Assembly: GCA_020726505.1 (NCBI GenBank)
Contig: JAHLEZ010000003.1
Location: 2,480,001 to 2,544,000, forward strand
Length of the DNA: 64,000 nucleotides
From: Leptodontidium sp. MPI-SDFR-AT-0119
Taxonomy: Eukaryota; Ascomycota; Leotiomycetes; Helotiales; Leptodontidiaceae
Direction of reading: 5' to 3'
The notes below the pieces were generated by a model, which was given only the letters and a program-made list of their open reading frames with translations, made no database searches and was not told the DNA's origin. Made by a program: the position numbers and the translations under genes. This document shows, piece by piece, positions 23,449 to 34,635 of the stretch. The first letter of the stretch is position 1, and each line of letters opens with the position of its first letter.

Positions 23449-23862
23449 TTAGGCGGGCTCGCTGCAGAGAATGCCTTGCTCCAACTGGGAAGTATGTTAG
23501 CTAACCAAGTGTGTGGTGTGAGATGAATTTGGGACTTACGATGGGGAGGATGCAGCACATGTCAATCTTGCCAATATCGGCACAGATGGCGTTGAAGTTG
23601 GTGACGTTGACTGGGGATGAAGGTGCTAGAAGGTGGATGTGTCAGTGCTTGTCATGCGTCGGATAGCTGGGTAGTCAAGATAAGACGGGAACTTACGAGT
23701 GATGCAGTCGAGGTCAGCAACACCAAGAACATCGACGTCGCAGCATAGCGGAGATCCAGAAGAGCACACCGGAAGTTGGCGCTCAGCAAGATACGCTGGG
23801 TGGGCGATGACGCTGGCGAAGAGACCGCTGAGGGCGAAGATTGTGCTGAATGAGGTTCTCAT
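23449..23862 (-). CDS. Class II hydrophobin (3 exons)
   Basis: Secreted amphipathic coat protein that assembles at water-air or cell-surface interfaces. Exons are 23862-23697, 23625-23540 and 23484-23449, giving 95 residues. Introns are 71 and 55 nt with GTAAGT donors; the second has a GCTAAC branch. The signal peptide is MRTSFSTIFALSGLFASVIA. All eight Cys are present in the class II order C, CC, C, C, CC, C. Spacings are CC-X11-C-X16-C-X8-CC-X10-C, exactly class II. The first gap (C to CC) is six residues, shorter than the usual nine or so. The last exon encodes only LEQGILCSEPA. No single open frame covers the gene; only splicing reveals it. Confidence 0.92.
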
Positions 23863-25998
23863 ATTGGCGGTTGGGGGACTTGGAAGTTTATTGAAGATTG
23901 GAAGATTGTATCGGCTTGTTTGTGAGGAAGTTTGTTTGGTTGTTGATGAGGATGAAGATGAGGTGATTCTTGGAGGGAATTCGTGCTCATCTTATAGATT
24001 TCTATCTCTCTTCTGTTGTCTTCATCCCCGTTTCTCCTGAGGTGATCGTCATCAGCTTTACCAGCATGATGATGCTGATCAAGTTCATCTCGTCCAGTCT
24101 GTCAAGGAGAAGAGAACCTGCATCACGAGCATCGTCATTCTGGTAGGGGATCGTCCGGGGTATGGGAATCATGTTTTGGTGAAATTCGATGCAGATCGAG
24201 GATAGATTGTTGTTCATGCATCGCTTCTGAGCACTGCTCGGCTGCTTGCCGTGGAATGAGCTCCTCTCCTCCTATTCAGACGGTTCCTGGCATGATCGAT
24301 CGTCACTGACGTTGCCACTCGAATGCAGGGCTCAGCTATTCTAGGATTGAAAATAAACAGCGGGATGAGATCGACATTATCCAAAGTATCGCTTAGAACT
24401 CCCCTGGGTCGCAGACCTAAAGGCGGAGGAAAGCCACACACAAGGATCGGATGAAACGCCTCAAGCGGTCTTTACTGGAGCCATAGAAGGCATTCATACC
24501 TAATAAACCCTTTACTTCTGGTACGCTGGTAATTCTAGGGCCCTTCGCCTTCTCCGTCATGATGCAATCCTTGAAATATGCGAAGTGGTATATCAAGCCT
24601 TCGCTTAGTGTCCTGTTCCTGAGCAACTGTCTCACAGAACCCAGTTTTTGCCGCAGTGAGACAGCCGTAGCCCAGCCTTATACATATAATTCTCCGATGA
24701 GCCATATCTAGTTCTGCATGTAAGACATATCTGCTTGATGAAGACAAAACCACAGACACAGTAGCCTGGAGCCACTCAATCACCCGCAGCTTCTGTAACG
24801 GAGTCGCTGATTTTTCAGCTCTAGAAAGCAAAAGAATCAAGAAAACATGTGCTCTAAACTAGGTCCCAAAGTTTGAGAGCGCCACAGACGCAGAAACAAG
24901 AGGAGTACAAATGGAAAGGTAGGAGGTAGTACAACGACCAAGGCCAAAATGCAGGACAGTCCGAGGACCAATCCCTGAACCATTGACTAGCTTGATAACC
25001 ACAAACCGTCCCGTGTGGTGAACGCTCCATGGCAGTGTCCATCCGGCTCGGTTCAAGAAGACTTCCACGACGAAGCATAACGGCTCGAATGGTAACGTTG
25101 AATAGACCCTTGTAGTTGAGCTGTTTGATAAGCGGGGGTAGCGAGTTGGAGGACAAGGTTTAGGGGTTGTTGACACGCATGCCAGGATCAGTAAAGACGC
25201 TGATCTTGCTTTTGAAGCATGGGTATTGGCTCATCCCAACCAATCTGGGCGATAGAACCATGAAATGTTTGCCTCTGGAGCCGAAGAAGGTATAACATCC
25301 GCCATTAAGTCTCCGTCATCGTTCCAAAAGGGATGTGCCTTTCTACTTTGGCCTGCACTTGGCCCGGCAGTGAACTTGCGCCTTGCTCGGAGTAAGCGAG
25401 GACCTACTGGGATGTCGGTAGCTAGGTACGGAGCAGCTTGACGCTCAAGTGGTTGTCGACATCTGATTGATTCCCATCCGCTGCCCACCGAGATTAATCT
25501 GTGCAGATTGAAAAATGGGCAAATGTGATGCAATGTCCATCCTGGGGACCAGTGAATCTGTTTTTTGATATTGGACCAATATCAACATGACGATATGGCG
25601 AAGTCACGATGTAACACAGCAAATCTTGGAAGGAATTGTGGGTGAGAAGCCAGCAGCCAGCCAACAGTGAGGTAGGCACGCCAAGCCTGTGTGGTGGCTG
25701 GTGCACCTCGGAGAGTTTTCTTCAACAAGGTCAACGAAAAAAAGGAGGATTTTCATTTGACAATCTATCTACTACAGAATAACATTGCCACATCTTGAAT
25801 CACCCAATCATGATACTGTAATTATGCAATTATCCCAACCCAAAAATAGACAGAACGCCATTCGAAATAAACGCAGCGCTGAACAAACGACACTACGACA
25901 ACATCTTCGGGGACTTTCTCGTCCTTCAATACCCCTTTTTTCGAACCTCATAACTTCATCAGCTTACCCCCGATGTACGTCACTTTCTTTGGATTTTC
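23863..25998. other. Long intergenic region
   Basis: About 2.1 kb. The left end is the hydrophobin promoter. Several 70-105 codon open frames on the minus strand between 24417 and 25706 have no domain resemblance and do not join sensibly. Decayed sequence is possible but not shown. Confidence 0.45.
23991..23996 (-). promoter_or_regulatory. Possible TATA element of the hydrophobin gene
   Basis: TATAAG on the minus strand about 130 nt before the start codon at 23862, a usual distance for highly expressed fungal genes. Confidence 0.4.
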
Positions 25999-27291
25999 TC
26001 AGATGTGCTTGCATGGCACAAAACGCTGGATTCCGAATTGACGGTCCAAGAATTCAAACTGACGTTGGTTCATGATGCTCAACGATCCAATCTTCGCCTG
26101 CAACCCACCCTTTGCAGGAGCTTCTCCAACCCAAAGCTGTTTATCGGCCTCATCCAAGTGGCCTAAGTTATCCATGATTCGTTCAGCATTCATTCTGGGC
26201 TCAAAGTAGATGGCCTGCTCCGCTCCTGTGACCAAAACTGGACATCGAACTCTGTCCAGATACTCGGTGCCTTCTGGAGACTGCAGAGTCATGGTCTGCA
26301 TGAATCTCATCATCTCGGCAGGGCTCTGTACCCCATAACACCATTCATTCTGGGCGAACTCCCATGCGAGCTGGAAGTTGAATTTGCTCATGAATCTGCT
26401 GACCGAGTTGAAGAGATTGTCGCTGATAGTTCCACTGAGCCAGCCGTTGATGAAGAATCCTGGCATTCGGCTCTTGACGATGTCGAACATGTTGTAGAAT
26501 CCATCGCAGGAGATACAAGCCTTAATCCTGGAGTCAGAAGCCGCACGGAGGGCGAAATATCCTCCCATGGTAGCTCCGAGAACTGCGATGCGGTCCAAGT
26601 CGAGCTCGAGTCTCTCATTTTCCGGTTCGAGGACGTTGAAGAGATAGTCGAGAACCTTTCCAGTCACATACTCCCAATCTGGACGGAGAGTTGTTCCATC
26701 ACGTCTGATTGAAAGACCTTGGCCTGGACCGTCGAACGACAGGACTGCATACCCGCGGGGAATTGCTCCCGCGGCACCATAGAAGTACAACTCCTCTCCA
26801 GTCGAGTCCAATCCACCAGTCTGCAAGATAAGAGGCACACGACCAGGCACACGGCTCTCAGCCGTTGGCATATAAAGACGAGCTGGAAGTTCAAGACCCT
26901 TGTCGTAAGGGATGCTGAAGGAAAGGACTTCCGAGTCGAGAAGAGCTACGCCACGGTCGTGTGCATAAGCACTCTTCTGTATGGATGCAAGAAGACGCGG
27001 ATCTTGAGGGTTGAGATGCAAGAAGAACTCGCTCGACCGGTAGTAGTTTGATGCACGAAGGAAGGCCCATCGTCCTGCGACCTTGTCCCCGGAAGCAAGT
27101 GCCTCCTCTCCAAGCTTTGATGCCTCGTCACCCCATGCGTTCCACGTCTCGTACCAAAGCTCTGGGTCGTCATCCTTCAGCTTTGATCGAGCATCAAGAC
27201 ACTCTCCGATCTCAGCTCCTTGGAAAGGAGCAGAGCCAAGCACGCGGAGGAATTCGAAGTCGAAGAATCCGGATTTGAAAAACTTAAACAT
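25999..27291 (-). CDS. Ayg1-like alpha/beta hydrolase with altered catalytic positions
   Basis: Single-exon protein of 430 residues, in the fungal group that includes the polyketide-shortening hydrolase Ayg1 and relatives. Family marks are ANYYRSSEFFLH near residue 100, VPLILQTGGLDSTGEELYFYG and GYAVLSFDGPGQGLS (the oxyanion-side segment). The nucleophile elbow reads LGATMGGYFALRAA: Thr (about residue 241) stands where Ser is expected. Near the end, GGLQAKIGSLSIMNQRQFEFLD has Asn (about 408) where, from memory, relatives carry the catalytic His. So it may be inactive or may use a different mechanism. No polyketide synthase lies in the window. No signal peptide is visible. Confidence 0.78.
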   Translation of the reverse strand: MFKFFKSGFFDFEFLRVLGSAPFQGAEIGECLDARSKLKDDDPELWYETWNAWGDEASKLGEEALASGDKVAGRWAFLRASNYYRSSEFFLHLNPQDPRLLASIQKSAYAHDRGVALLDSEVLSFSIPYDKGLELPARLYMPTAESRVPGRVPLILQTGGLDSTGEELYFYGAAGAIPRGYAVLSFDGPGQGLSIRRDGTTLRPDWEYVTGKVLDYLFNVLEPENERLELDLDRIAVLGATMGGYFALRAASDSRIKACISCDGFYNMFDIVKSRMPGFFINGWLSGTISDNLFNSVSRFMSKFNFQLAWEFAQNEWCYGVQSPAEMMRFMQTMTLQSPEGTEYLDRVRCPVLVTGAEQAIYFEPRMNAERIMDNLGHLDEADKQLWVGEAPAKGGLQAKIGSLSIMNQRQFEFLDRQFGIQRFVPCKHI

Positions 27292-28920
27292 ATTGACGTG
27301 TTGTTATTGCCGAAAGTATTTGATATTCAGCTCTCAGAGAAAAAGAGTATTCCAAAAGGGTGAGATATTGAAGAAAAGTTTTTTTTCGGCTCCAAACATT
27401 TCACAGAAATTCTCAGCTTTAAAGCCTTGAGGAGATTTCGGCGTCGGTCCAGAGTTCGGAGTGGGTCACGTGAACTCGGCGTGTTTCTCTGCGTCGTTGG
27501 GAAGCACCCGTGCAGACAAGATTTGCCTCCCGAGAACATCACTTGGACCGGAGGATATCTCATGGTCGTATCTTGCTCTCAGAAAAGATACCGATTTGTC
27601 TTCTCAGTGCTGCATATTGTCGTCATCAGGGTCCGAAACACCCCGACACTACTTCGAAGTTCTCGAGAAGGTTCTCTGTGACTGCTCGCATCATAGGTCG
27701 ATCCTAAGATGACTCCTCATCTCACCGACCTACGCTCTACATACGTAAAGTACGTGCTACCAATATTATTTCGTGAGCGAAGACAAGAAGATATGGTAGA
27801 ACAAAGTCTGTTCAACCTCGCTTAGTACTCGGGCGTATTTCCCGAAGTCAACATCGACATCGGAACCTAAAAAAAATCCGAAGAATTATCGAAGCAGAAG
27901 AAATCCACCAAAAAAAGAAAGAAGAAAAAGTAAAAAGATAGTGGAAATAAAAAAGTTCGGCCCGGTGTCGATTAGTGCCTACATCTTTTTGTCGTGTCGG
28001 TGTTGTGGTCTCTTATTTCAGACTCCACCCGTCCCTTTCCATATTGACAGTGGCGATCTTTGGGAGAACTCGTTCCTCGCTGTCCCGTACCAGAAAGCTC
28101 TATTTTGGTTATTATAGTAGCTGGCAATTTGTTTCGGCTCGGCTAGAGAAGTTTACCCGAAGTTGGGTTTTGCTGGTAGGCAACGAGACAGCGTATTCAT
28201 TTGGAATCGCGAGCAAGCCTTGTGGTTGTTATTCCTCAAGGACTTCCTGTGCTGGATGTGAGCTCAATTGATTGCAGCATAAGCTGGTGTCATAAATGTT
28301 GCTCTGTAGTCTGTGGACGTCCAATCCACAGAACAGGCGTCTATTGTACTTGCCGGACCACAAACTCAGACCACCAGATTCTCGCCAAAACCAACCACAC
28401 ACTGCATCCGTCTTCTAGTCTCTTGTTGACCTCAAAAATACATTGCAACCTATCAAACTCTCTGGACACCGTTTTCTCCTATCGGCTATGGGTACATCCA
28501 CAATCCTTCTCACTCGTGAAGTTGAAATGAGGTAGTGTAAGAAGGGCTACAGTTATGATGCACTCGAATCTTGGAATCCAAGGGCTACGCTATTCGATTG
28601 CATTGATAGAGCGATAGACCAGGGGAAGCAAGATTAGGCAGTTGCATAGGCCTGGCTATCGGAAGCGGAAACATCTCATTTTGCATCCCATCACTTCAAT
28701 GAAGCGTCAATGACGCATATGTTGAGTCGTTTGCTCCATTGTATCGCCGCATTGAGAAGACTCGAGAGGCTGCAGTAATCGTCAAATTCGTTGCATTTAT
28801 TTGAGCATACGTTACCTGTAAGGAGGAATGAGATGTGGCGATGACACATTACCTACAAAGAGTGGTTTCTTTACCACAACTCCTGCTTTAGTAGCGCTGA
28901 AGCCATCGATCTTCACTGCT
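27292..28920. other. Long intergenic region with purine tract
   Basis: About 1.6 kb with no gene supported. A very A/G-rich tract lies at 27868-27957 (runs of A broken by G). Open frames on the plus strand lack domain resemblance. Confidence 0.5.
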
Positions 28921-29733
28921 TCAAAAAAAAGTTCTTTCTTCCCAAGTGTCCACCAGCTTCTCGCGCAAGGCTATCTCCACATCCGCCGCCGCCTCAAATT
29001 TCTCGTTCCAGCACGCGTGAATAATATTCCCTACTAGCAATCCGTTTGTATCCGGAAACTCTTCGTTGGCATAATTCTCGATAACCTGCTCGTCGGTCAT
29101 CTCCGAAAACGGTGCCTTCCATGCCATAATCTCGTAAATGCCACACCCCAAGGCAAAGATCTCTTTCTTCGCATCATCCACCGATTCCCAATCCCTTCCG
29201 CGAAGGGGGAGCTGGTAGCGTGTTTCTTCTCCGGCCAGCGGTTCTTGGTCATCAATCTTAGAGCCTCCAAAATCGCCAATCTTAAGTAGCCAATTTTCAA
29301 GGACGAAAACGTTTCGACAGCTGAAGTCGCAGTGGAAAACTATCTTAGAGTGCATGTGCGTCATGCCGTACGCGATCTGTATCACCATCTTTAGTCGAGT
29401 CTGTTCAGTCGGAGGGAGGCACTCGAGTATCAATTTTCGGAGTTTCCCAAGGGCTCGCTCAAGCTTTAAGGAATATGTGTCTTCTCTGGCCAAGACTTTA
29501 CCGTGGTACTTCAAAATATGAGGGCGAGAGCCTAAACGCTGGTAGACGGCATCCTCGAGCGCAAGAGTTGCTTTGCTGTCGATGTTCCCAATCTTCCCAT
29601 AACAGCGCTCATCTAACCAAACTTTGAGGACGAAGCGTTCATCAGTCATGTCTATTGACACCATGCCAGAGCAGCCATGGTCGACAATACGAGCGGGACC
29701 CCTGGGTTTCAAAGTGTCAAAAGGGAGAGACAT
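28921..29733 (-). CDS. Small protein kinase-like protein
   Basis: Single-exon kinase-fold protein of 270 residues, about the minimum for a kinase domain. The glycine loop is reduced to DHGCSGMVS (residues 19-27). The ATP-binding Lys is in RFVLKVW. The catalytic loop is VFHCDFSCRNVFV (HCD instead of HRD, with Asn kept). The metal-binding motif is IGDFGGS. The activation segment is short (EETRYQLPLRGRDWES) and the APE motif is not evident. IFALGCGIYEIMAWKAPF matches subdomain IX. This divergent form is common in expanded fungal kinase families. All three key acidic/basic residues are present, so activity is possible. Partner unknown. Confidence 0.75.
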   Translation of the reverse strand: MSLPFDTLKPRGPARIVDHGCSGMVSIDMTDERFVLKVWLDERCYGKIGNIDSKATLALEDAVYQRLGSRPHILKYHGKVLAREDTYSLKLERALGKLRKLILECLPPTEQTRLKMVIQIAYGMTHMHSKIVFHCDFSCRNVFVLENWLLKIGDFGGSKIDDQEPLAGEETRYQLPLRGRDWESVDDAKKEIFALGCGIYEIMAWKAPFSEMTDEQVIENYANEEFPDTNGLLVGNIIHACWNEKFEAAADVEIALREKLVDTWEERTFF

Positions 29734-30100
29734 TTAAATGGAAATATATAAGACATATGTGATTCTTGACTGCGAGAGGACATCATAACCAAGTGCTCTA
29801 AAACGAAGTGAAATAGCTTTCTCGCGGGCGCAGGCGCAAAGGGTACTAGTGCTACATACAAATCACATGATTCTCATTGGCCAATCTTATAGGTATGGAG
29901 AAACCAGCGCCGTAGCATCGAAACCGAGTTAGCAGCTTTGTGAACGAGTTGGAGGAATTCAGGCGTTGGTCCAGGGCCAATCTGCAAGCGTATTTTGTCG
30001 GGCTCGGGAAAACGCTCGGTCCGTGTTGAGATCAAAGCTCATAACTTTTCCCAGACCTCATCATGGCGAATGCCAGTCCATCAATTACACATCCCCCAAA
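29734..30100. other. Divergent promoter region
   Basis: Lies between the divergently transcribed kinase and NDUFAF2-like genes; a bidirectional promoter is likely. No gene seen. Confidence 0.5.
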
Positions 30101-30857
30101 ATGTCATCCAAAACACCCAGCACATTCACGAAAGCCTGGTTCAGATGGAAAGCTCTGAAACTGCCATGGCGTAAGAGATTCCTCGTCGGTACGTATTTAA
30201 GATCAATTGACCAATCTCTTGAATCAACAATCACATCGAGATTCCCCTGCTAACGCACCCCCTCCAGGCCTCGACCTCCAAGGCAACACCTTCTGGGAAT
30301 TCCACGACGCGCTCTCGGTAGACAAACAGCGCATGCGGAGGATAGTGCAATACCCTCCCTCAACTCATTACAGCGAAATCAAGATCTCGCCACAATGGCA
30401 CCAATGGCTACGACACACCCGCCGCGAACCCCCTTCCCTGACGGAACAGTCGCAGGACTTGGTACGCCAGCGGAATCTGAAGATACTGGCTGCGCAAGCT
30501 GATGCGAGATGGGCTGCGAAACCTAGCCTCTTGGATGCGCCGGAGAGGAGTCGGTCGTTACCTGTGTTGGAGGCCCAGGACCCAGGAGGTGCTGGGCAGG
30601 TAGAGGGGAGTACTGGGATTTTGGCTGAGGGGCTGGGAGAGGAGACGGCTAAGTCGGCGGTGGGAGAAGGAGAGGTAGAGGAGGTGCAGGGTACGGATGG
30701 GATAAGACATCGTTTTGACGAGCGTCTAGGACAGGAAGAGAAGAGGCCGAAGGAGGAAGAGAAGAAGAGCGAGGATCCTTGGAAGAACGCCAGAGGTGGA
30801 CCGAGTGAGGAGTGGCAGCCTCAAGCTTGGACGGGAAGTGTTGCGGCTCGGAGGTGA
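30101..30857 (+). CDS. NDUFAF2/mimitin-like complex I assembly factor (2 exons)
   Basis: Mitochondrial protein of the NDUFA12/NDUFAF2 family, which helps assemble NADH:ubiquinone oxidoreductase. Exons are 30101-30188 and 30268-30857; the 79-nt intron has donor GTACGT and branch CTGCTAAC. The join gives KRFLVGLDLQGNTFWEFHD, the conserved start of the domain. RRIVQYPPSTHYSEIKISPQ and WHQWLRHTRREPPSLTEQ complete it. The 225-residue chain then has an acidic Glu/Lys-rich tail, usual in fungal members. The N-terminus (TKAWFRWKALKLPWRKRF) is basic and amphipathic, fitting import. Confidence 0.85.
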
Positions 30858-31454
30858 TAATGATACCATACATGACTCCACTCTGGAACACTTCAGTTTG
30901 TTTGATTGCGGCTGGTGCGTGTTTGGGAGGAATCATATGGAGTGCGCAGCGGCTTATGATCCGTTCCCTCCAGCTCTGGCAAGTGCCATTGATCGCTTGA
31001 GTTTTATTACACGACGCATTCTTCCATTGCAGAGCAGTGAGGGCCTTCACGTGCATCGAATTGGGCCTTAGCCTTGAGTCCATTCTCTTCAGAGAAGGGT
31101 TTTGGTTACTTCTGCAAAAGTTCAGTTGGTATCTGCTTCTCAGTGCCTATTCCTGATTTCTTGCCGATATCGACTTGTCCAAGTAGAATGTGCTTCTCGC
31201 ACCAGGTCAAAATGCTTGTATTATTTTATTTTATACCATTATCCAGTTTTGTTATTCCTTCCTTTGATCCAACCTTTTTTGTCCCAAGTTCATTTAGTCA
31301 TTCATTCGATCATCAAACCCAAATGCAACGCTCCAAATGCACCTTATTTAAATCATCAAAAGCAGAGGAATGTCGGAAATAGTATAACCCATATCCATAC
31401 CCATGGATCTGGTCCTTGGGCCCAACTTCTTCAGCACAATGAAGAGGGCAAGTT
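30858..31454. other. Intergenic, convergent 3' ends
   Basis: Between the convergent NDUFAF2-like and Spherulin-4-like genes. No gene supported; T-rich around 31210-31300. Confidence 0.5.
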
Positions 31455-32611
31455 TCACTTCGCGGCCATATCACCAGCAAACCCTGCCCAGCCGTCCCAA
31501 AAGCTGGAGTAGTAATCCACCGACAACCCAGTCAGGAAAATGCTCCCAGCTACGTGTCTGAGATCCTTGACTAGGGAATTCTCTTTCTTGCTGGATAGCG
31601 AGGCGGGGAAGTTGTGGACGACGGCTGCCAGGGCTGATCGGTCGCTATTGGACGAGGATTGAAAAGCCGAGATTGTCTTGTGGAAACCGTAGATCTGGTA
31701 GGTGTCGTAAGTTCCCTCGAAGACAACAGAGAGGTTGCAGGATGGCATAAAGCGCTGGTCTGGGATGGTTCCTGGGTTTTGTATGATCTGCTTTGGTCAG
31801 TGGAGAGTTTCGTTGGGGCGTTTTTTGATTGCCAGGTTGGGCGGGGAATAGACGTGGGTTTTGGTTCAAATGGACCAAAAGCCTGGAGGCGGATCAGACA
31901 GCACTTACCAAAGGATCACTTCCAAGCCCAGAATCGGACCTGATAGCCGAAGCCACGTTCTCCAAATACTCCTGACTCTCGGCAGTCCACGCAGCAGGCG
32001 TCTCATCCAGGAAAATCCCTCTCATTCCAAGATTAGGAATCGTGCTATTCGTAGCCCATTTCGAATAAGTCTGAATATCCGCTAGGGCAAGAGAGATATT
32101 TCTGTTGGTCCAGCTGGTCGAGACGTACCCCACAGTCCTGATATTTGGGTACGAATTGAGTCTGGGGATATCTCTCGTATAGTTCCCATCAGGCACTGGT
32201 CCATCTCCAGGTCCACTGGCTGGGTTCACTACAGCGGTGAAGTTCAACTCAGGGTGACGCTCAGCTCTGCACCAGATCAAATCAGCTTATAATTTCTCCA
32301 AAACGACATAGACACAGCATGAACATAATGCTGGAGAGAAGGAAGGAAATTACTCACGCCTCAAACAACGGATCCCAAGCCCCGGGGTTTGGATACACAT
32401 AAAGCGGAACCAAAACATCAGATCTAGGCGCACCATTCTTCTTCTTGCCAAACATGACCGCAATAGGCACTACAATGACGATAACCACCACTAGTAACAG
32501 AATCGAAAGGATCCACAGAGGCACGCCACAGATTTTCGACTTGCAGCTTCTGCGTGGCCGTTTCGAATTCTCATATTCCAAAGAATGGAGTTCTGGAGAG
32601 GAGGATTTCAT
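31455..32611 (-). CDS. Spherulin-4/GH135-like membrane-anchored protein (3 exons)
   Basis: Predicted type II membrane protein of 314 residues. Exons are 32611-32358, 32266-31909 and 31787-31455; introns are 91 and 121 nt. Residues about 32-55 (LWILSILLLVVVIVIVVPIA) are the anchor. The domain then runs VLVPLYVYPNPGAWDP, RHPELNFTAVVNPASGPG, RTVGYVSTSWTNR, GIFLDETPA and CNLSVVFEGTYDTYQ. The Asp-Glu of FLDE and the Glu of VFEG match the residues reported as catalytic in the Aspergillus Sph3 (GH135) galactosaminogalactan hydrolase. Fungal relatives with this layout act outside the membrane on galactosamine polymers. The partner genes of that cluster are not nearby, so the substrate is inferred. 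Confidence 0.83.
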
Positions 32612-33783
32612 GAGTGCGACTTTTTTTTGGGGTCGTTGGGAGGTGGAGGGGGACTTGGTCTGGGTTGGCGGGTGGGGAAGCGAGCGAGCGAGCGGGGATG
32701 GATGATGCAGGTGGTGGAGGCTGACGAGCTGAGCTGAATCGAGCAGGACCTCGAAATATTGATTTTTTCTGCTTCTTTCCCTTTCTTGGTCGTGAGGGAG
32801 GGGGAATTCGTTCGGAGGATAAATGCGGAACGAATGAGGGGGTGGTCACACACAAGATGGATGATCGAATGAGGAATTACCCAGCGGCCGTAAATCCGTA
32901 CAATTGCAGACAATGCAATAAGCAATGAATGTAACTCGTATGGTAAGGTGAGGTTGGTTCAGGTACAGGTAGGTAGGTAATTGACGATCGAAATAGATGT
33001 ATGTCAGAAGTTACGAATTCCTCGAGATATACACGAATACCTTTATATAAACAGAGAAAGAAAGTATTTGGGAAGTTGAAACAGAGAGAGAAGCAGAAAC
33101 AGGGAAAAAGCACGTTTTGCTCTCTCTCTTCTACTTTTGGTTTTTAAATAGAACGAGCCCCATCACAGAATCGAACGATCACGTAAACACGGCAGGACAG
33201 CGCCGTTTCAATACGAGGCGCCTAGAGGCTGAGAGTGGTCCGTACATGGTGCACTTGCGTCGTTGAGGTGCCAAGACGAGACCTGAGAGGCAGATCTTTG
33301 GGTATCACTCCACTTGTGGGCGTGGCAATTGTGGCAAGCCGTGGATCTAGGCGATTGGTGAGTCGAATCGGTGATGTGATTGCTGTGCTGTGCTGGCTTG
33401 GCGAGAGATCCGAGAATTCCAGGCTGGGTTGGTTGGACCCTTTTTGTTTTTGGCAGCCTCGCGTCCGGGGTCTCAGAGTTTCAGCCCTGTGAGGGGTGGG
33501 CTGCTTGATTCGAGGTGGCATTATCCTTGGTAGGGTGGGGAAGGTTTTTGTAGACTTTTGTTTGATGAAGCACACCAAGGGATCAATCATCTAATGGTCC
33601 GTGATAGTCAAGTCTTCAAGCGTTTATTTCGAACGACATGTGGACGGTTTTCCATAGATATACAAGTAGTCCTTCATGAGATCCTGTCAAATGTTTCTTC
33701 TCAGATATCCAACCCACAGTTATTATCAACCCATTCACAGATACTATGCTATTGGCATGCAACATATTTCTCCGGATATCCTC
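32612..33783. other. Intergenic
   Basis: About 1.2 kb. The left part is the Spherulin-4-like promoter. A minus-strand frame at 33222-33590 (from an internal Met, about 100 residues, very basic) has no family resemblance and is not called. Confidence 0.45.
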
Positions 33784-34635
33784 TCAGTCTCGCGGCTCTC
33801 TCTTTACCCTAGGAGAGTTCCTCATCTCAGGCGATCTTGGTCCTAACATCCAGTCTTTGGAGGTCAGAGTTAGCATTCATTTTCGAGGCTAAAGTTCAGA
33901 ACGTTGAAATGGATTCAGGAAACAACGCTTGAGGAAGTACCGGGACCTCAAATTTGCCAATGCAATCCGGAAGAGGAAGAAATTACTATTGGTGAACTCA
34001 CCTTGCATGGCCAGCCATTCGCTCCAAGTACTCTCCGCCTGTTGGATCTCCTTCTCTCCCGCATTCTTTAAGGGACTTAGGAACGGCACCGTCTCATCCG
34101 GACCCATATCATATGCCTGCTTTACCTTCAACCAGTTTGTGCTCTTCGCAGCAAACATATAATTTCTTCGTTCAATCTCATGTAGTGACCCAATTCCTGC
34201 CTGCCATTCATCTCCAAAGAAGCCGTGTAGTATGCCGGGCGTGTCATGTCCAGTGACAACCAGTCGTCTGATATATGGGAGGAGGGAGACCGACTGCGCC
34301 TGTTGGTGGTTCAGAGGGAACAAGTTTTGTTGTCGGAGATGGGGTACATCTTGTCCCGCAGCGCGCGGTGACGATGCGTTGGAAGATGTGATGGGGTTAG
34401 GTTGCTTTTGGAACGGGAGTTGGATATTGATGAAAGCGGCCAGAGCTTGCACCGCGCCCTCGTGCTGCGCATGGTCGAGGAAGAATCGTAGGCAGCTCTG
34501 GAACTGGGGATACCATTCCAGAATCTCGAATGGAGGATTGCTCTGCTGTGAGCGAGAAGAACTGCCGCCGTATTGTGCGAAAGGTGGGGTCTGAAATGCT
34601 TGGGAGGAAGATCCGGCTTGGCTATTGAAGGCCAT
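33784..34635 (-). CDS. Conserved-looking fungal protein of unknown function (2 exons)
   Basis: Protein of 234 residues that I do not recognise by name. Exon 1 is 34635-34002 and exon 2 is 33854-33784. The intron is 147 nt, with donor GTGAGT, branch GCTAAC and acceptor AAAG. The join restores EWLAMQDWMLGPRSP, which reads like a conserved C-terminal segment. The first 45 residues are Gln/Ser-rich. The core has LPYIRRLVVTGHDTPGILHG, GDEWQAGIGSLHEIERRNY and GPDETVPFLSPL, which look structured and constrained. There is no signal peptide, membrane span or enzyme motif. A Gln-rich start suggests a nuclear protein, but this is a guess. Confidence 0.7.

Noticed and set aside
33222..33590. Basic 122-codon minus-strand frame with internal MPPRIKQP start
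   Set aside because: It could be a small basic protein, but composition alone is not enough and nothing matches a known family.
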